From Pseudaquabacterium terrae (GTDB taxonomy: Bacteria > Pseudomonadota > Gammaproteobacteria > Burkholderiales > Burkholderiaceae_C): a DNA stretch of 64,000 nucleotides. Below are positions 1-9,152 of the stretch, one piece after another. The stretch is taken from positions 186,001 through 250,000 of the forward strand of contig NZ_JABRWJ010000006.1 in the NCBI RefSeq assembly GCF_013266755.1, given 5' to 3'. The notes under the pieces are model-generated. The model saw nothing but the letters and a program-made list of their open reading frames with translations, was not told the DNA's origin and searched no databases. The position numbers and the translations under genes are program-made. The stretch's first letter is position 1; each line of letters opens with the position of its first letter.

Positions 1-2006
1 ATCAGGTCGGCACCGGCGGCCTTGAAGGCGCGCGCGATCTGGATCGCATCGTCCGGCGTGATGCCGCCTTCGACCCAGTCGTGCGCCGAGATGCGCACCG
101 ACATCGGCAGGTGTTCGGGCCAGGCCGCGCGCACTGCCGCGAAGACCTCGAGCGGGTAACGCAGACGGTTCTCCAGCGAGCCGCCATAGCCATCGTCGCG
201 CCGGTTGGTCAGCGGCGAGATGAACGAGGACAAGAGATACCCGTGCGCGCAGTGCAGCTCCAGCCAGTCGAAGCCGGCTTCGGCCGCACGGCGCGTGGCG
301 GCGACGAAATCGTCGCGCACGCGGACCATGTCGTCGCGGGTCATCGCACGCGACCACTGGCTGATGCCGTCGAGGTACTGCTGCGGCGAGGCCGAGATCA
401 GCGGCCAGTTGGCAACCGGGCTGTCTGCGGGCAGCGGCAGGTCGATGCCTTCCCACATCGCGCGCGTCGAGCCCTTGGCGCCGGCATGGCCGAGCTGCAT
501 GCCGATCTTCACGTCGGGCTGGCTGTGCACGAAGCGCGCGATGCGCGCCCAGGCATCCCGCTGCGCATCGTTCCACAGGCCCGGGCACTGCGGCGTGATG
601 CGCGCGTCGGGCGACGGGCAGGTCATCTCGGCCATCACCAGCGCGGCGCCGCCCATCGCGCGCGCGCCCAGGTGCACCAGGTGGTGGTCGCCGGGGATGC
701 CGTCCTCGGCCGAGTACTGCGCCATCGGCGAGACGATGATGCGGTTCTTCAGCCGCACCGAACGCGCCTGGAACGGCGTGAACATCGGCGGCACCGGGTG
801 GCGCGGCGCGCCGCCGGGGGTGCGCTCGGGCGTCGGTTCGAGCCCGGCGCGCTCGCCGATCCAGCGCTCGACATCCTCGACGTAGCGCTGGTCGCGCAGC
901 CGCAGGTTCTCGTGGCTGATGCGCTGGCTGCGCGTCAGCAGCGAATAGGCGAACTGCTCGGGCGGCAGCGTGGCGTAGCGGTCGACGTTCTCGAACCACT
1001 CGGTCGAGTTGCGCGCGGCGTTCTGGATCCGCAATACCTCGATGCTGCGTGTCGCCTCGTACTGCTGCAGCGCGGCGCCGACATCGCCGGCGTGCTCGAA
1101 GAGATCGCGTTCGAGCGCGATCGCGTCCTCCAGCGCCAGCTTGGTGCCCGAGCCGATCGAGAAGTGCGCGGTGTGCGCGGCGTCGCCCATCAGCACGACC
1201 GGGCAACGACCGTTGTGATGCACCCAGGTCTTGCAGACCACGCGCGGGAAACGGATCCACTGCGCCGAGCCGCGCAGGTGCGCCGCGTTGGACATCAGCT
1301 TGGCCCCGCCGAGCACGCCTTCGAAGAGCTTCTCGCAGAAGCCGATCGCCTCCTCCTTCTCCATCGTCTCGAGGCCGGCGGCGCGCCAGACTTCTTCGGG
1401 CGTCTCGACGATGAAGGTCGAGGTGTCGGCGTCGAAGCGATAGGCATGGGCCTGGAACCAGCCCCAGGGCGTGCGCTGGAAGTCGAAGGTGAAGGCGTCG
1501 AAGCGCTTGTGGGTGCCGAGCCAGACGAAGCGGCAGGCGCGCAGGTCGACGTCGGGCCGGTAGGTCGCGGCGTACTTCTGGCGCACGCGGCTGTTCAGGC
1601 CGTCGCAGGCAACGATCAGGTCGGCGGCTATGGCCTCGTCATCGGGCGCTTCGGTGCCGAACTTCAGCTCGACGCCGAGCGCGCGGCAGCGGTCCTGCAG
1701 GATCTGCAAGAGGCGCATGCGGCCGATGCCGCAGAAGCCGTGGCCGCCGGAGACGATGCGCCGGCCCTCGAAGTGCACGGCGATGTCGTCCCAGTGGTTG
1801 AAGGCGTCGAGGATCTGCTGCGCGCTCTCGGGGTCGGCCTGCTGCAGCGCCCCGAGCGTCTGGTCGGAGAACACGACGCCCCAGCCGAAGGTGCTGTCGT
1901 GCTGGTTGCGCTCGATCACCGTCACCTGGTGCGACGGGTGGCGCTTCTTCAACAGCAGCGCGAAATACAGGCCGGCCGGGCCGGCGCCGATACAGGTGAT
2001 GCGCAT
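1..2006 (-). CDS. Bifunctional FAD monooxygenase / Old-Yellow-Enzyme reductase (anthraniloyl-CoA or salicylyl-CoA type), 3' end outside window
   Basis: Open frame running off the left edge, about 668 codons visible. Residues 1 to about 400 form an FAD aromatic hydroxylase with the N-terminal dinucleotide motif GAGPAGLY and the FAD motif [14 protein letters not shown]. From about residue 410 ([16 protein letters not shown]) an Old-Yellow-Enzyme (NADH:flavin oxidoreductase) domain starts, with the HCAHGYL motif and [13 protein letters not shown]. This order is that of 2-aminobenzoyl-CoA monooxygenase/reductase and of the enzymes annotated as bifunctional salicylyl-CoA 5-hydroxylase/oxidoreductase, which hydroxylate and dearomatise CoA-activated aromatics in the cytoplasm. 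The ATG at 2006 follows an AGGAG ten bases upstream. Substrate choice between the two family labels cannot be decided from sequence. Its strong private promoter and operator suggest an induced catabolic operon continuing to the left. Confidence 0.85.
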   Translation of the reverse strand, partial: MRITCIGAGPAGLYFALLLKKRHPSHQVTVIERNQHDSTFGWGVVFSDQTLGALQQADPESAQQILDAFNHWDDIAVHFEGRRIVSGGHGFCGIGRMRLLQILQDRCRALGVELKFGTEAPDDEAIAADLIVACDGLNSRVRQKYAATYRPDVDLRACRFVWLGTHKRFDAFTFDFQRTPWGWFQAHAYRFDADTSTFIVETPEEVWRAAGLETMEKEEAIGFCEKLFEGVLGGAKLMSNAAHLRGSAQWIRFPRVVCKTWVHHNGRCPVVLMGDAAHTAHFSIGSGTKLALEDAIALERDLFEHAGDVGAALQQYEATRSIEVLRIQNAARNSTEWFENVDRYATLPPEQFAYSLLTRSQRISHENLRLRDQRYVEDVERWIGERAGLEPTPERTPGGAPRHPVPPMFTPFQARSVRLKNRIIVSPMAQYSAEDGIPGDHHLVHLGARAMGGAALVMAEMTCPSPDARITPQCPGLWNDAQRDAWARIARFVHSQPDVKIGMQLGHAGAKGSTRAMWEGIDLPLPADSPVANWPLISASPQQYLDGISQWSRAMTRDDMVRVRDDFVAATRRAAEAGFDWLELHCAHGYLLSSFISPLTNRRDDGYGGSLENRLRYPLEVFAAVRAAWPEHLPMSVRISAHDWVEGGITPDDAIQIARAFKAAGADL

Positions 2007-2033
2007 GGGCAGCTCACTCCTTCGTGAAGCTGC

Positions 2034-2062
2034 AATTTAGGCCCAGATACTTTAGATGTCAA
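2034..2062 (-). promoter_or_regulatory. Sigma-70 promoter of the CoA monooxygenase gene
   Basis: On the minus strand a perfect -35 TTGACA (2062-2057) is followed by a 17-base spacer and TAAATT (2039-2034) as -10, about 30 bases ahead of the ATG at 2006. It is the clearest sigma-70 promoter I found in this GC-rich window. The -35 overlaps the stop codon of the upstream kinase gene. Confidence 0.7.
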
Positions 2063-2067
2063 CTAAA
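2051..2067. promoter_or_regulatory. 17-bp palindromic operator over the -35 element
   Basis: The sequence TTTAGATGTCAACTAAA is a palindrome with 7 of 8 paired positions matching around a central base. It covers the -35 of the promoter at 2034-2062, so a bound dimer would block RNA polymerase. Short A/T-ended palindromes of this kind are typical of MarR-family repressors of aromatic catabolism; the regulator itself is not in view. Confidence 0.6.
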
Positions 2068-4593
2068 TCCGGGCAACTCACCGGGTACCGACTCGGGTAT
2101 CGGGGACGCCACCGCGCGCGCGATCGCCTCGGCCAGCAGCCGCGGGTTGATCGGTTTCGTGACGTGGTCGTTCATGCCGGCGGCGAGGTACGCGGCGCGC
2201 TCCTCGGGCATCGCGTTGGCGGTCATCGCGACGATCGGCACGCGGCCGACCGGGCCGGGCAGCGCGCGGATCGCCTCGGTGGCGCTCTGGCCGTCCATCT
2301 CGGGCATCTGGATGTCCATCAGCACCAGGTCGTAGCGCGCGGCCTGCACCTGGCGCAGCGCCTCGATGCCGTCGGCGACGATGTCGCTGAAATGGCCTTG
2401 CTGGTCGAGCATCGCCTTGATCAGGATCTGGTTGACGCCGTTGTCCTCGGCGACCAGGATGCGCAGCGGTCGCGGGGCGGCCACCGGCTCATGGGCCGCC
2501 GCCGCCGCTGCGGCGCCCGGCGCCGCGGCCGGGGCGAGATGCAGGGTGACGGTGAAGCGGCTGCCGGCGCCGGGCTGGCTGTGCACGTCGATGCGGCCGT
2601 GCATCAGCTCGACGATCTCGCGGCTGATCGCCAGCCCGAGGCCGGTGCCGCCGAAACGGCGTGCGGTCGAGCTGTCGGCCTGGCTGAAACGCTCGAAGAG
2701 TTTCGGCAGCACCGCCGGTTCGATGCCGATGCCGGTGTCGCTGATGACGATACCGAGCTCGATCGACGTCTCGGTCGGCGCCGCGGCATCGATGCGGTGC
2801 GAAACCGCGACCTCGACGCGCCCTTCATCGGTGAATTTCAGCCCGTTGCCGATCAGGTTGAACAGCACCTGGCGCAGCCGGCTCGGATCGCCGCGCACAC
2901 GCTGCGGCAGGTCCGGCGGCAGCTGCAGCGTCAAGCGCAGCCCCTTGGCCTCGGCGCGCACCGCGAGCAGCGAGACGACTTCCTGGATCGTCTCGACCAG
3001 CAGGAAGTCGACGATCTCCAGCTCCATGCGGCCGGCCTCGATCTTCGACAGATCGAGGATGTCGTTGATGATCGCCAGCAGGCTCTGGCCCGAGCTGCGG
3101 ATCAGCTCGGCATGGTGGCGCTGCTCGGCATTCAGCGGGCTCGCGAGCAGCAGGCCGTTCATGCCGAGCACGGCATTCAGCGGCGTGCGGATCTCGTGAC
3201 TCATCGCGGCGAGGAAGCGCGACTTGGCCTGGCTCGCCGCTTCGGCCGCGTGCTTGACCCGCGCCAGCTCGCGTTCGTCGGCGGTGATGTCGCGGTAGAC
3301 GCTGACCAGCCCGCCGTCGGGCGTGCGGCGTTCGGTGGTGTGCACGATGCGGCCGTCGGGCAGGGTCTGCGAGTGCACGCCTTCGGCGCGGTCCCACAAC
3401 GCGAGCCGGCGCTCGACGAAGGCGGCGCGGGCGGCGTCGTCGCCACCGGGCACCATGTCGTGCGCCGCACGTTCGGCGATCGTGCGCGCCGAGACGCCGA
3501 CCGCCACGCTGTCTTTCAGCCACGGGAACAGCTCGACATAACGCTGGTTCCAGGCCAGCAGCCGCATCTGCGCGTCGTACAGCACGAAGCCGTCGTGCAT
3601 CGACGCCAGCGCCTGCTCCAGCGTGCCCTTGAAGCGCGCCAGCTCGGCACGGGTGCGGTGCAGGCGGTTGACGTGCCACTGGCCGAACGCTGCGGCGCCG
3701 AGCACCAGCGTGCCGAACAACGCAGCGATCGCCGCGATGATTCGGCTGTCCTGCGGCCACTGCCCGAGCGCGGCCTGCAGCGGCAGGCTGGCGACGATGC
3801 GCACGCCGCGGTAGATCGCCGGCCGCACGACGACGATCGCCGGCGCGCCGGTCAGCCGCGCCGGCGCCCGCTGCGCGGTGGCCGGCCCCGGCAATGCGCC
3901 GCTGCCGCCGCCCTGCCAGGCGGCAAGCCGGCGGCCGATCTGGCGCTCGTCGGCCGGCATGCTGAGCAGCAGCAGGTCGTCGTCGCGTTCGATCGTCACC
4001 TGCAGCCCGGCGAGGTCGTTGGCCTGCGCCAGCACCGCGGCCAGCAGCGGCAGCGGCACCTCGGCGACCACCATTGCGCGGCGCTGGTCGTCCAGCCGCA
4101 CCGGCCGCGCGAAATACAGCGCGCGCTCGGCGCTGGCGAAGGGCACCGCCGGCGCGCTGATGGTCAGCATCGGCACCACCTGCGCGAGCACCTGCCGCGC
4201 GAAACCTTCGGGCAGCTTGAGGCCGAGCCGGCGCGTCTGCGGCTCGGCCGCGGCGATCAGCCGGCCGTCGTCGGCCACCACCGCGAGGTCGCGCACCAGC
4301 AGGTGCTGCTGGTTCATGCGCGCGAGGGTGCGCTCCAGGCGCTGCGCGTCGAGCTGGCCATCGGCGCCGCGATGCTCGCCCAGCACTTCGTCGATGCCGG
4401 CGAGCAGCACGTCGACGCCGACGAAGCTGCGGTTCATGCCGGCTTCCGCGCCGTTGGCGAAATGCAGCGTGCGGACCTCGCTGGTGCGCAGCGCCGCGTC
4501 GTGCTGGTAGGCCAGCAGCGCACCGGTGGCGAGACCGATCGCGCCGACCATCAGCGCGGCGCCGCCCCACAGCGCGAGACGAAAGTCGGCCAT
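2059..4593 (-). CDS. Hybrid sensor histidine kinase / response regulator
   Basis: 844 residues. A membrane segment (about 7-29), a periplasmic sensor region (about 35-280), a second membrane segment (about 285-305), a PAS domain (about 320-435), HisKA with the phosphoacceptor His466 in MSHEIRTPLN, HATPase with the N box around LIGNGLKF and DTGIGIEP plus FGGTGLGLAIS, then a receiver domain (about 711-830) with the acceptor Asp760 in LVLMDIQMPEMDG and the conserved Lys in TKPI. It should autophosphorylate and relay to its own receiver; the output partner is not in view. It starts 20 bases after the stop of the TRAP-type binding protein gene, so the two form an operon, and the binding protein probably presents ligand to the periplasmic domain. 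Confidence 0.9.
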   Translation of the reverse strand: MADFRLALWGGAALMVGAIGLATGALLAYQHDAALRTSEVRTLHFANGAEAGMNRSFVGVDVLLAGIDEVLGEHRGADGQLDAQRLERTLARMNQQHLLVRDLAVVADDGRLIAAAEPQTRRLGLKLPEGFARQVLAQVVPMLTISAPAVPFASAERALYFARPVRLDDQRRAMVVAEVPLPLLAAVLAQANDLAGLQVTIERDDDLLLLSMPADERQIGRRLAAWQGGGSGALPGPATAQRAPARLTGAPAIVVVRPAIYRGVRIVASLPLQAALGQWPQDSRIIAAIAALFGTLVLGAAAFGQWHVNRLHRTRAELARFKGTLEQALASMHDGFVLYDAQMRLLAWNQRYVELFPWLKDSVAVGVSARTIAERAAHDMVPGGDDAARAAFVERRLALWDRAEGVHSQTLPDGRIVHTTERRTPDGGLVSVYRDITADERELARVKHAAEAASQAKSRFLAAMSHEIRTPLNAVLGMNGLLLASPLNAEQRHHAELIRSSGQSLLAIINDILDLSKIEAGRMELEIVDFLLVETIQEVVSLLAVRAEAKGLRLTLQLPPDLPQRVRGDPSRLRQVLFNLIGNGLKFTDEGRVEVAVSHRIDAAAPTETSIELGIVISDTGIGIEPAVLPKLFERFSQADSSTARRFGGTGLGLAISREIVELMHGRIDVHSQPGAGSRFTVTLHLAPAAAPGAAAAAAAHEPVAAPRPLRILVAEDNGVNQILIKAMLDQQGHFSDIVADGIEALRQVQAARYDLVLMDIQMPEMDGQSATEAIRALPGPVGRVPIVAMTANAMPEERAAYLAAGMNDHVTKPINPRLLAEAIARAVASPIPESVPGELPGFS

Positions 4594-4612
4594 CGCTAAA
4601 GCTACGCCGGCA

Positions 4613-5674
4613 TCAGCGCGGGACCGGCGCGTTGATGCCCGACTGCGCGCCGATCGTCTCGTTCCAGGCTTCGGCGCAGCCGGCGCCGCAGCGCTGCAGC
4701 CAGCGGCCGAGCACCGGGCCGGAAAACAGCTGGCGCCGGCGCTGCTCGTCGTCGGCGCTGGGTCGCACCTCGACCATGCGGCCGCGCTTGCCGCTCGAGC
4801 AGCCGCTGGCGCCGGTATTGCACGCCAGGCCTTCGCCGGTCTCGCGTTCCGACTCGGCCCAGATCGCCTGTTCCAGCTTCGGCAGCTCGCGCTGCAGCAG
4901 CGTGCGCAGCTCGGCCGGCAGCGCGCCCCACACCGCGCGGTTGGCGCCGAAGATCGCCAGGCCCCAGTTGACCGCCATCGGATGGATGTGGCTGGTCAGC
5001 TCATGCAGGCCGATGGTGTTGCCCGACATCGTGCCGGTGATCGCGCAATCGACATTGCCCTGGCGCACGCTGTCGACGATGCCGGCGAAGCCGATCGTCA
5101 CCGGCACGGCGCCCAGCGCCTCGACCAGGTCGGCCTGCGGCGGGCTGGCGACGCGGATGCGGCGGCCGGCCAGGTCGGCCAGCCCGCCGAAGGCCTTCTT
5201 GCAGAACAGCACCTGCGCCGGGTAGGTGTAGACCGCCAGCAGCTCGATGCCGTGGCGTTCGCGCAGCGTCTTGGCCAGCAGCGGACGGTAGGCGGCCACC
5301 GAGCGGCGCAGCGTGGCGATGTCCGGGTTCAGGCCGGCCAGGTCGGGCGCGGCGATCAGCGGCTCGTTGACCGCACTCTGGCTCAGCAGCGCCGTGCCGA
5401 AGGGCACGGTGCCGACCTGCATCAGCTGCAGCATCTCCTGGCCGCGGATGCCGGCGCGATCGAAGGGAACGATCTCGGCACTCCACTGGCCGGCGGTCAG
5501 CCGCTGCAGCGTCTCGGTCCAGAACGGCTCCTCGTGGCGCAGGAACTGGTTGACGCCGGCCAGCCCGCCGACGATGCGCAGCTTCTGCGGCGCGTCGGCC
5601 GCGAGCGCGCACGCGGCGGCGCACGCAGCGAGGGTGCCCAGCAGGCAACGCATCAAACGCTTGGCGCCACGCAT
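4613..5674 (-). CDS. TRAP-type (DctP family) periplasmic solute-binding protein
   Basis: About 353 residues from the ATG at 5674, which has GGAG eight bases upstream; a longer frame to 5797 lacks support. A signal peptide (MRGAKRLMRCLLGTLAACAA...) ends near ALAADA. The core matches DctP receptors: the RRIRVASPPQADLVEALGA segment carries the conserved arginine and the VDCAITGTMSG segment follows. Near residue 300 there is an unusual cysteine-bearing insertion (LACNTGASGCSSGKRGR) and a second pair in RCGAGC, possibly disulfides. No DctQ or DctM membrane subunit is nearby; the next gene is a histidine kinase. The likely role is ligand sensing for that kinase rather than uptake. Confidence 0.85.
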   Translation of the reverse strand: MRGAKRLMRCLLGTLAACAAACALAADAPQKLRIVGGLAGVNQFLRHEEPFWTETLQRLTAGQWSAEIVPFDRAGIRGQEMLQLMQVGTVPFGTALLSQSAVNEPLIAAPDLAGLNPDIATLRRSVAAYRPLLAKTLRERHGIELLAVYTYPAQVLFCKKAFGGLADLAGRRIRVASPPQADLVEALGAVPVTIGFAGIVDSVRQGNVDCAITGTMSGNTIGLHELTSHIHPMAVNWGLAIFGANRAVWGALPAELRTLLQRELPKLEQAIWAESERETGEGLACNTGASGCSSGKRGRMVEVRPSADDEQRRRQLFSGPVLGRWLQRCGAGCAEAWNETIGAQSGINAPVPR

Positions 5675-5868
5675 CGTGTCGGCTCCATCAGGGGTGCTCC
5701 GTCGGCCAGGCGCCGACAACGCGATGATGCCTGCGGACGGCGGGCATGTGCGGCCGGCGCGTGCCCCGCGCGGGCCACCGTGCAGCGCGAATCGCATGGC
5801 ACCATTGGCGAACCACCGCGGCTCGAGCCGGCCGCGCCCCCGAAGCCGGACCGCAGGAAAAAAGCTGG

Positions 5869-7893
5869 ATGCGAACCTCGCCCGCTTGGCATGCCGATGT
5901 GACCCCCCCTGCAGCCGCCATGGCGCAGGCCCGGGCTCAGCGCGGCAATCGCCGGCGAATGCTGGTGTTCGGCGTGGTGTTCGCCTGTGGCCTGCTGATC
6001 GGGCAGGCCTGGAATCTGATGCGCCCGGCGCAGTACCAGACCTTCACGCGGGTGCAGGTGCTGCTGGCCGCGATGATGGCGGCGTCGGCAGCAGCGTCGT
6101 CGACGAACGAGTCGGGGCTCGGCGTGCAGGTGCAGGCGATCGCCAGCGCACCCTTGCTGCAGCAACTGGTGCGCCGGCTGGCGGCGGCGGGCCATGCGCT
6201 GCCGGCTGCCGAAGACGACCCGGTGGCAGCACTGCGCCGGATGATCGTGGCCCGTCGCGTCGGCGATACCGAGGTGATCGAGCTGCGCGCCAGCGGCACG
6301 ACCCCGGCCATCCTGGCGCCGGCGCTCAACGAGCTGGTGGCGCTGTATCGGGACCATCTGCTGAGTGGCTTCGATCACGAGAGCAAGCGACAGCTGGCCG
6401 GCCTGCGCAGCGAGCTGGCCCGGCTGGAGAAGAGTGCCGGCGAGCGGCGCGTGCAGCTGGAGCACTTTCGCGGGCGCAGCGGCATCGTCAGCACCGAGCG
6501 GGAGGATGCCGAGGCGGTGGCGCGCAGCCGCGGGCTGTCGACGGCGCTCAACAACGCGTTGGAGAAGCAGGCGGCGACCGAGGCGCGGCTGACGGCGCTG
6601 AAGCAGGCGGCCGCGGGCGGTGCCACCGTGCGCGCCAAGGACGACCCGACGCTGGCCGCGCAGGAAAGCCGCGCCTCGCAGCTGCGCGAGGAAGTGCGCG
6701 AGATGGAACGCAGCTTCACGCCGGAGTTCATGGCGATGGATCCGCGCGCGCGTGCGCTGCGCGCCCGGCTGGCGGAAATGGAACGCCAGATCACCCAGCA
6801 ACGCGCGGCGAGCCAGGCCGCGATGCTGGCCGCGGCGCAGGAAGACGCGGCCGGCGCGCAGGCCGCCGTCGAGCGGCTGCGCGACCAGCTGCAGCAGCAG
6901 CGCACCGGGCTGCGCAGCTTCAGCACCGGCTTTGCGCAATCGAAGCTGCTCGAGGACGACCTGGCGCAGATCGAACGCGCGCGCCGCGAGGTGCTCGAGC
7001 GGCTCGCCAGGCTGGAGGCGGCGGAGCGCAGCCGCGCGCCGCGGCTCAACGTGCTCGAAGCGGCGGCCACGCCGACGCAGCCGTTTGCGCCGCAGTACCT
7101 GCGCGATGGCGCGCTGGCGGTGGCGGCGGCGTTCGTGGCCGGCTTGCTGGCGATGGGCTTCATCGAGCTGTTCAACCGGCCGCCGGCCACGGCGGCAGCG
7201 CCCGCGACGACGACCCTGGTGCTGCCGACCTGGCCGGCGCCGGGCCCGGCGGGCGGCGCGCCGCCGACCTTGCTGGTGCACGGCGCGCCGCCGACCTTGC
7301 CGGCGGGTGCGCCCGAGCCGCAGCCGCCGGCCCTGCCGCGGCCGATGCCGCGTGAGCTGCAGCAGGACGAGGCCGCCGCGCTGCTGGCCGCTGCGCAGGG
7401 CGGCACGCGCCTGGCCTGTGCCGCCGGGCTGCTCGGCCTGACCGCCGATGAAACGGTCGCGCTGCGCTGCAGCGATCTCGATCGCGACCGCGGCGCACTG
7501 GCGGTCGGCGGTACATCGGCGCGGCGCGTCCTGCTGCCGCCGTGGCTGGCCGACGAGCTCGCGGCCGGTGCCGGCCCAGCCGACCAGCCGCTGCTGCGCG
7601 ATGCCGCCGGGCAGGCGTTGGACGCCGAGCAGCTTCGCGTCAGCGTGACCTGCGCCGCCGTCGATGCCGGTCTCGTGCAACCCGCCGACGTGACGCCGGC
7701 GGTGCTGCGGCACACCTGCATCGCCTGGCTGATCGGCCAGGGCCTGCGTTTTGCCGAGCTGTCGGCGCTGGTCGGGCGGGTCGACATCGACACCGTGTCC
7801 GGCCTCGCCGGCCGGGTGTCGCAAGCCCTGCGGCGTCGCGCCGACGAGATCGAACCGCTGATGCCGGCCCTGCGCCTGGCGCCACCGGCTTGA
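5869..7893 (+). CDS. Wzz/GumC-like chain-length protein fused to a degenerate tyrosine-recombinase-like domain
   Basis: 674 residues from the ATG at 5869 (AGGA ten bases upstream; ATG 5920 is an alternative without a good site). A membrane helix at about 31-50, a long periplasmic region with coiled coils (about 165-390), and a second helix (about 413-434) are the layout of polysaccharide co-polymerases. A proline/alanine linker (about 437-495) with a 9-residue repeat beginning GAPPTL leads to a cytoplasmic domain (about 497-650). In place of the usual tyrosine kinase this looks like a phage-integrase catalytic fold: GLTADETVALRCSDLD aligns with the first-arginine box, TPAVLRHTCIAWLIGQG with the HxxR box, and ELSALVGRVD with the LGH box. 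The first Arg, the His of HxxR, the late His and the Tyr are all lost, so it cannot be an active recombinase. It may be a DNA- or partner-binding module. Confidence 0.75.
   Translation: MRTSPAWHADVTPPAAAMAQARAQRGNRRRMLVFGVVFACGLLIGQAWNLMRPAQYQTFTRVQVLLAAMMAASAAASSTNESGLGVQVQAIASAPLLQQLVRRLAAAGHALPAAEDDPVAALRRMIVARRVGDTEVIELRASGTTPAILAPALNELVALYRDHLLSGFDHESKRQLAGLRSELARLEKSAGERRVQLEHFRGRSGIVSTEREDAEAVARSRGLSTALNNALEKQAATEARLTALKQAAAGGATVRAKDDPTLAAQESRASQLREEVREMERSFTPEFMAMDPRARALRARLAEMERQITQQRAASQAAMLAAAQEDAAGAQAAVERLRDQLQQQRTGLRSFSTGFAQSKLLEDDLAQIERARREVLERLARLEAAERSRAPRLNVLEAAATPTQPFAPQYLRDGALAVAAAFVAGLLAMGFIELFNRPPATAAAPATTTLVLPTWPAPGPAGGAPPTLLVHGAPPTLPAGAPEPQPPALPRPMPRELQQDEAAALLAAAQGGTRLACAAGLLGLTADETVALRCSDLDRDRGALAVGGTSARRVLLPPWLADELAAGAGPADQPLLRDAAGQALDAEQLRVSVTCAAVDAGLVQPADVTPAVLRHTCIAWLIGQGLRFAELSALVGRVDIDTVSGLAGRVSQALRRRADEIEPLMPALRLAPPA
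7255..7300 (+). repeat. 27-bp period repeat in the proline-rich linker
   Basis: Two identical 19-base copies (7255-7273 and 7282-7300) spaced 27 bases apart encode the repeated GAPPTL motif between the second membrane helix and the integrase-like domain. It is an in-frame expansion of the linker. Confidence 0.8.
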
Positions 7894-7940
7894 GGCCTAT
7901 CGAGGGTCACGGACCTCGAGCACTTTTCAAGGAGTCCACG

Positions 7941-9152
7941 ATGAACCCCACCAGGATCCTCGTCGCCCAGGGCGGCGGCCCGACCGCGGTGATCAACCAG
8001 TCGCTCGCCGGCGTCGTGCTCGAAGCGCGCCGCCATGCCGGCATCGAACGCATCTACGGCGCGCGCCACGGCGTGCGCGGCATCGTCAACGAGGACCTGG
8101 TCGACCTGACGCTGGAGACCGCGGCGAACCTCGAGGCGGTGGCGCAGACGCCGGCCTCGGCGCTCGGCTCGACGCGTGACAAGCCCGACCTCGCCTACTG
8201 CCAGAAGATCTTCACGACGCTCAAGGCGCACGGCATCGGCCAGTTCTTCTACATCGGCGGCAACGACTCGTCGGACACCGTGCGCATCGTCGCCGAGGAG
8301 GCCGCGCGCACCGGCTACCCGCTGCGCGCGATCCACATCCCGAAGACCATCGACAACGACCTGATGGGCAACGACCACACGCCGGGCTTCCCGTCGGCCG
8401 CGCGCTTCGTGGTGCAGGCCTTCGCCGGCGCGAACCTCGACAACGCGGCGCTGCCGGGCGTCTACGTGGCCGTCGTGATGGGCCGCCATGCCGGCTTCCT
8501 GACCGCCGCCGCGGCGCTGGCGCAGAAGTACCCCGACGACGGCCCGCACCTGGTCTACGTGCCGGAGCGCGAATTCCGCATGGACAGCTTCCTCGCCGAC
8601 GTCAAGGCGGTGCACCAGCGCCTGGGCCGCTGCGTGATCGCCGTCAGCGAAGGCATCCACGATGCCGACGGCACGGCGATCGCGACGCAGCTGGCCGAGA
8701 AGGTCGAGCGCGATGCGCACGGCAACGTGCAGCTGTCGGGCACCGGCGCGCTGGCCGACCTGCTGTGCGACCAGATCAAGACCCAGCTCGGGATCAAGCG
8801 CGTGCGCGGCGACACCTTCGGCTACGTGCAGCGCTCGTTCCTCGGCTGTGTCAGCCCGGTCGACCAGCGCGAGGCGCGCGAGGTCGCCGAGCAGGCGGTG
8901 CAGCACGCGATGTGGAGCGGCCGCGACGGCTCGGTGGCGATCCGCCGCGTCGGCAACTATGCCGTCGACTACGTGCTGCAGCCGCTCGAAGCGGTGGCGG
9001 CGAAGACGCGCGTGATGGACGCCGGCTTCATCGCCGACAGCGGCAACCACGTCACCGAGGCTTTTCGCAGTTACCTGCGCCCGCTGCTGGGGCCCGACAT
9101 GCCGCAGCCGCACCGCCTGCGTGCGCCGGCGGTGACCAAGGTCCTGGGGTGA
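7941..9152 (+). CDS. pfp: Diphosphate-dependent 6-phosphofructokinase
   Basis: 403 residues from the ATG at 7941, preceded by AAGGAG. It phosphorylates fructose 6-phosphate with pyrophosphate in a reversible glycolytic step in the cytoplasm. Visible family marks are the nucleotide-site glycine motif GGGPTAVINQ (11-20), GGND at 106-109, where ATP-dependent enzymes have GGDG, and PKTIDND (134-140), the motif of PPi-dependent enzymes, followed by GRHAGFLT. The length fits the short bacterial PPi-PFK group. The stop codon overlaps the GTG start of the class II aldolase gene, so the two are translationally coupled. Confidence 0.93.
   Translation: MNPTRILVAQGGGPTAVINQSLAGVVLEARRHAGIERIYGARHGVRGIVNEDLVDLTLETAANLEAVAQTPASALGSTRDKPDLAYCQKIFTTLKAHGIGQFFYIGGNDSSDTVRIVAEEAARTGYPLRAIHIPKTIDNDLMGNDHTPGFPSAARFVVQAFAGANLDNAALPGVYVAVVMGRHAGFLTAAAALAQKYPDDGPHLVYVPEREFRMDSFLADVKAVHQRLGRCVIAVSEGIHDADGTAIATQLAEKVERDAHGNVQLSGTGALADLLCDQIKTQLGIKRVRGDTFGYVQRSFLGCVSPVDQREAREVAEQAVQHAMWSGRDGSVAIRRVGNYAVDYVLQPLEAVAAKTRVMDAGFIADSGNHVTEAFRSYLRPLLGPDMPQPHRLRAPAVTKVLG

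Noticed and set aside
81-2027. Plus-strand frame of 648 codons opposite the left-edge monooxygenase
   Set aside because: The minus strand gives a full FAD monooxygenase/OYE sequence in an open frame to the edge; the plus frame has no recognisable domain.
7360-7893. Integrase-like domain as sign of a mobile element or prophage remnant
   Set aside because: It is in frame with the Wzz-like protein, lacks the catalytic residues, and no att repeats or other phage genes flank it.
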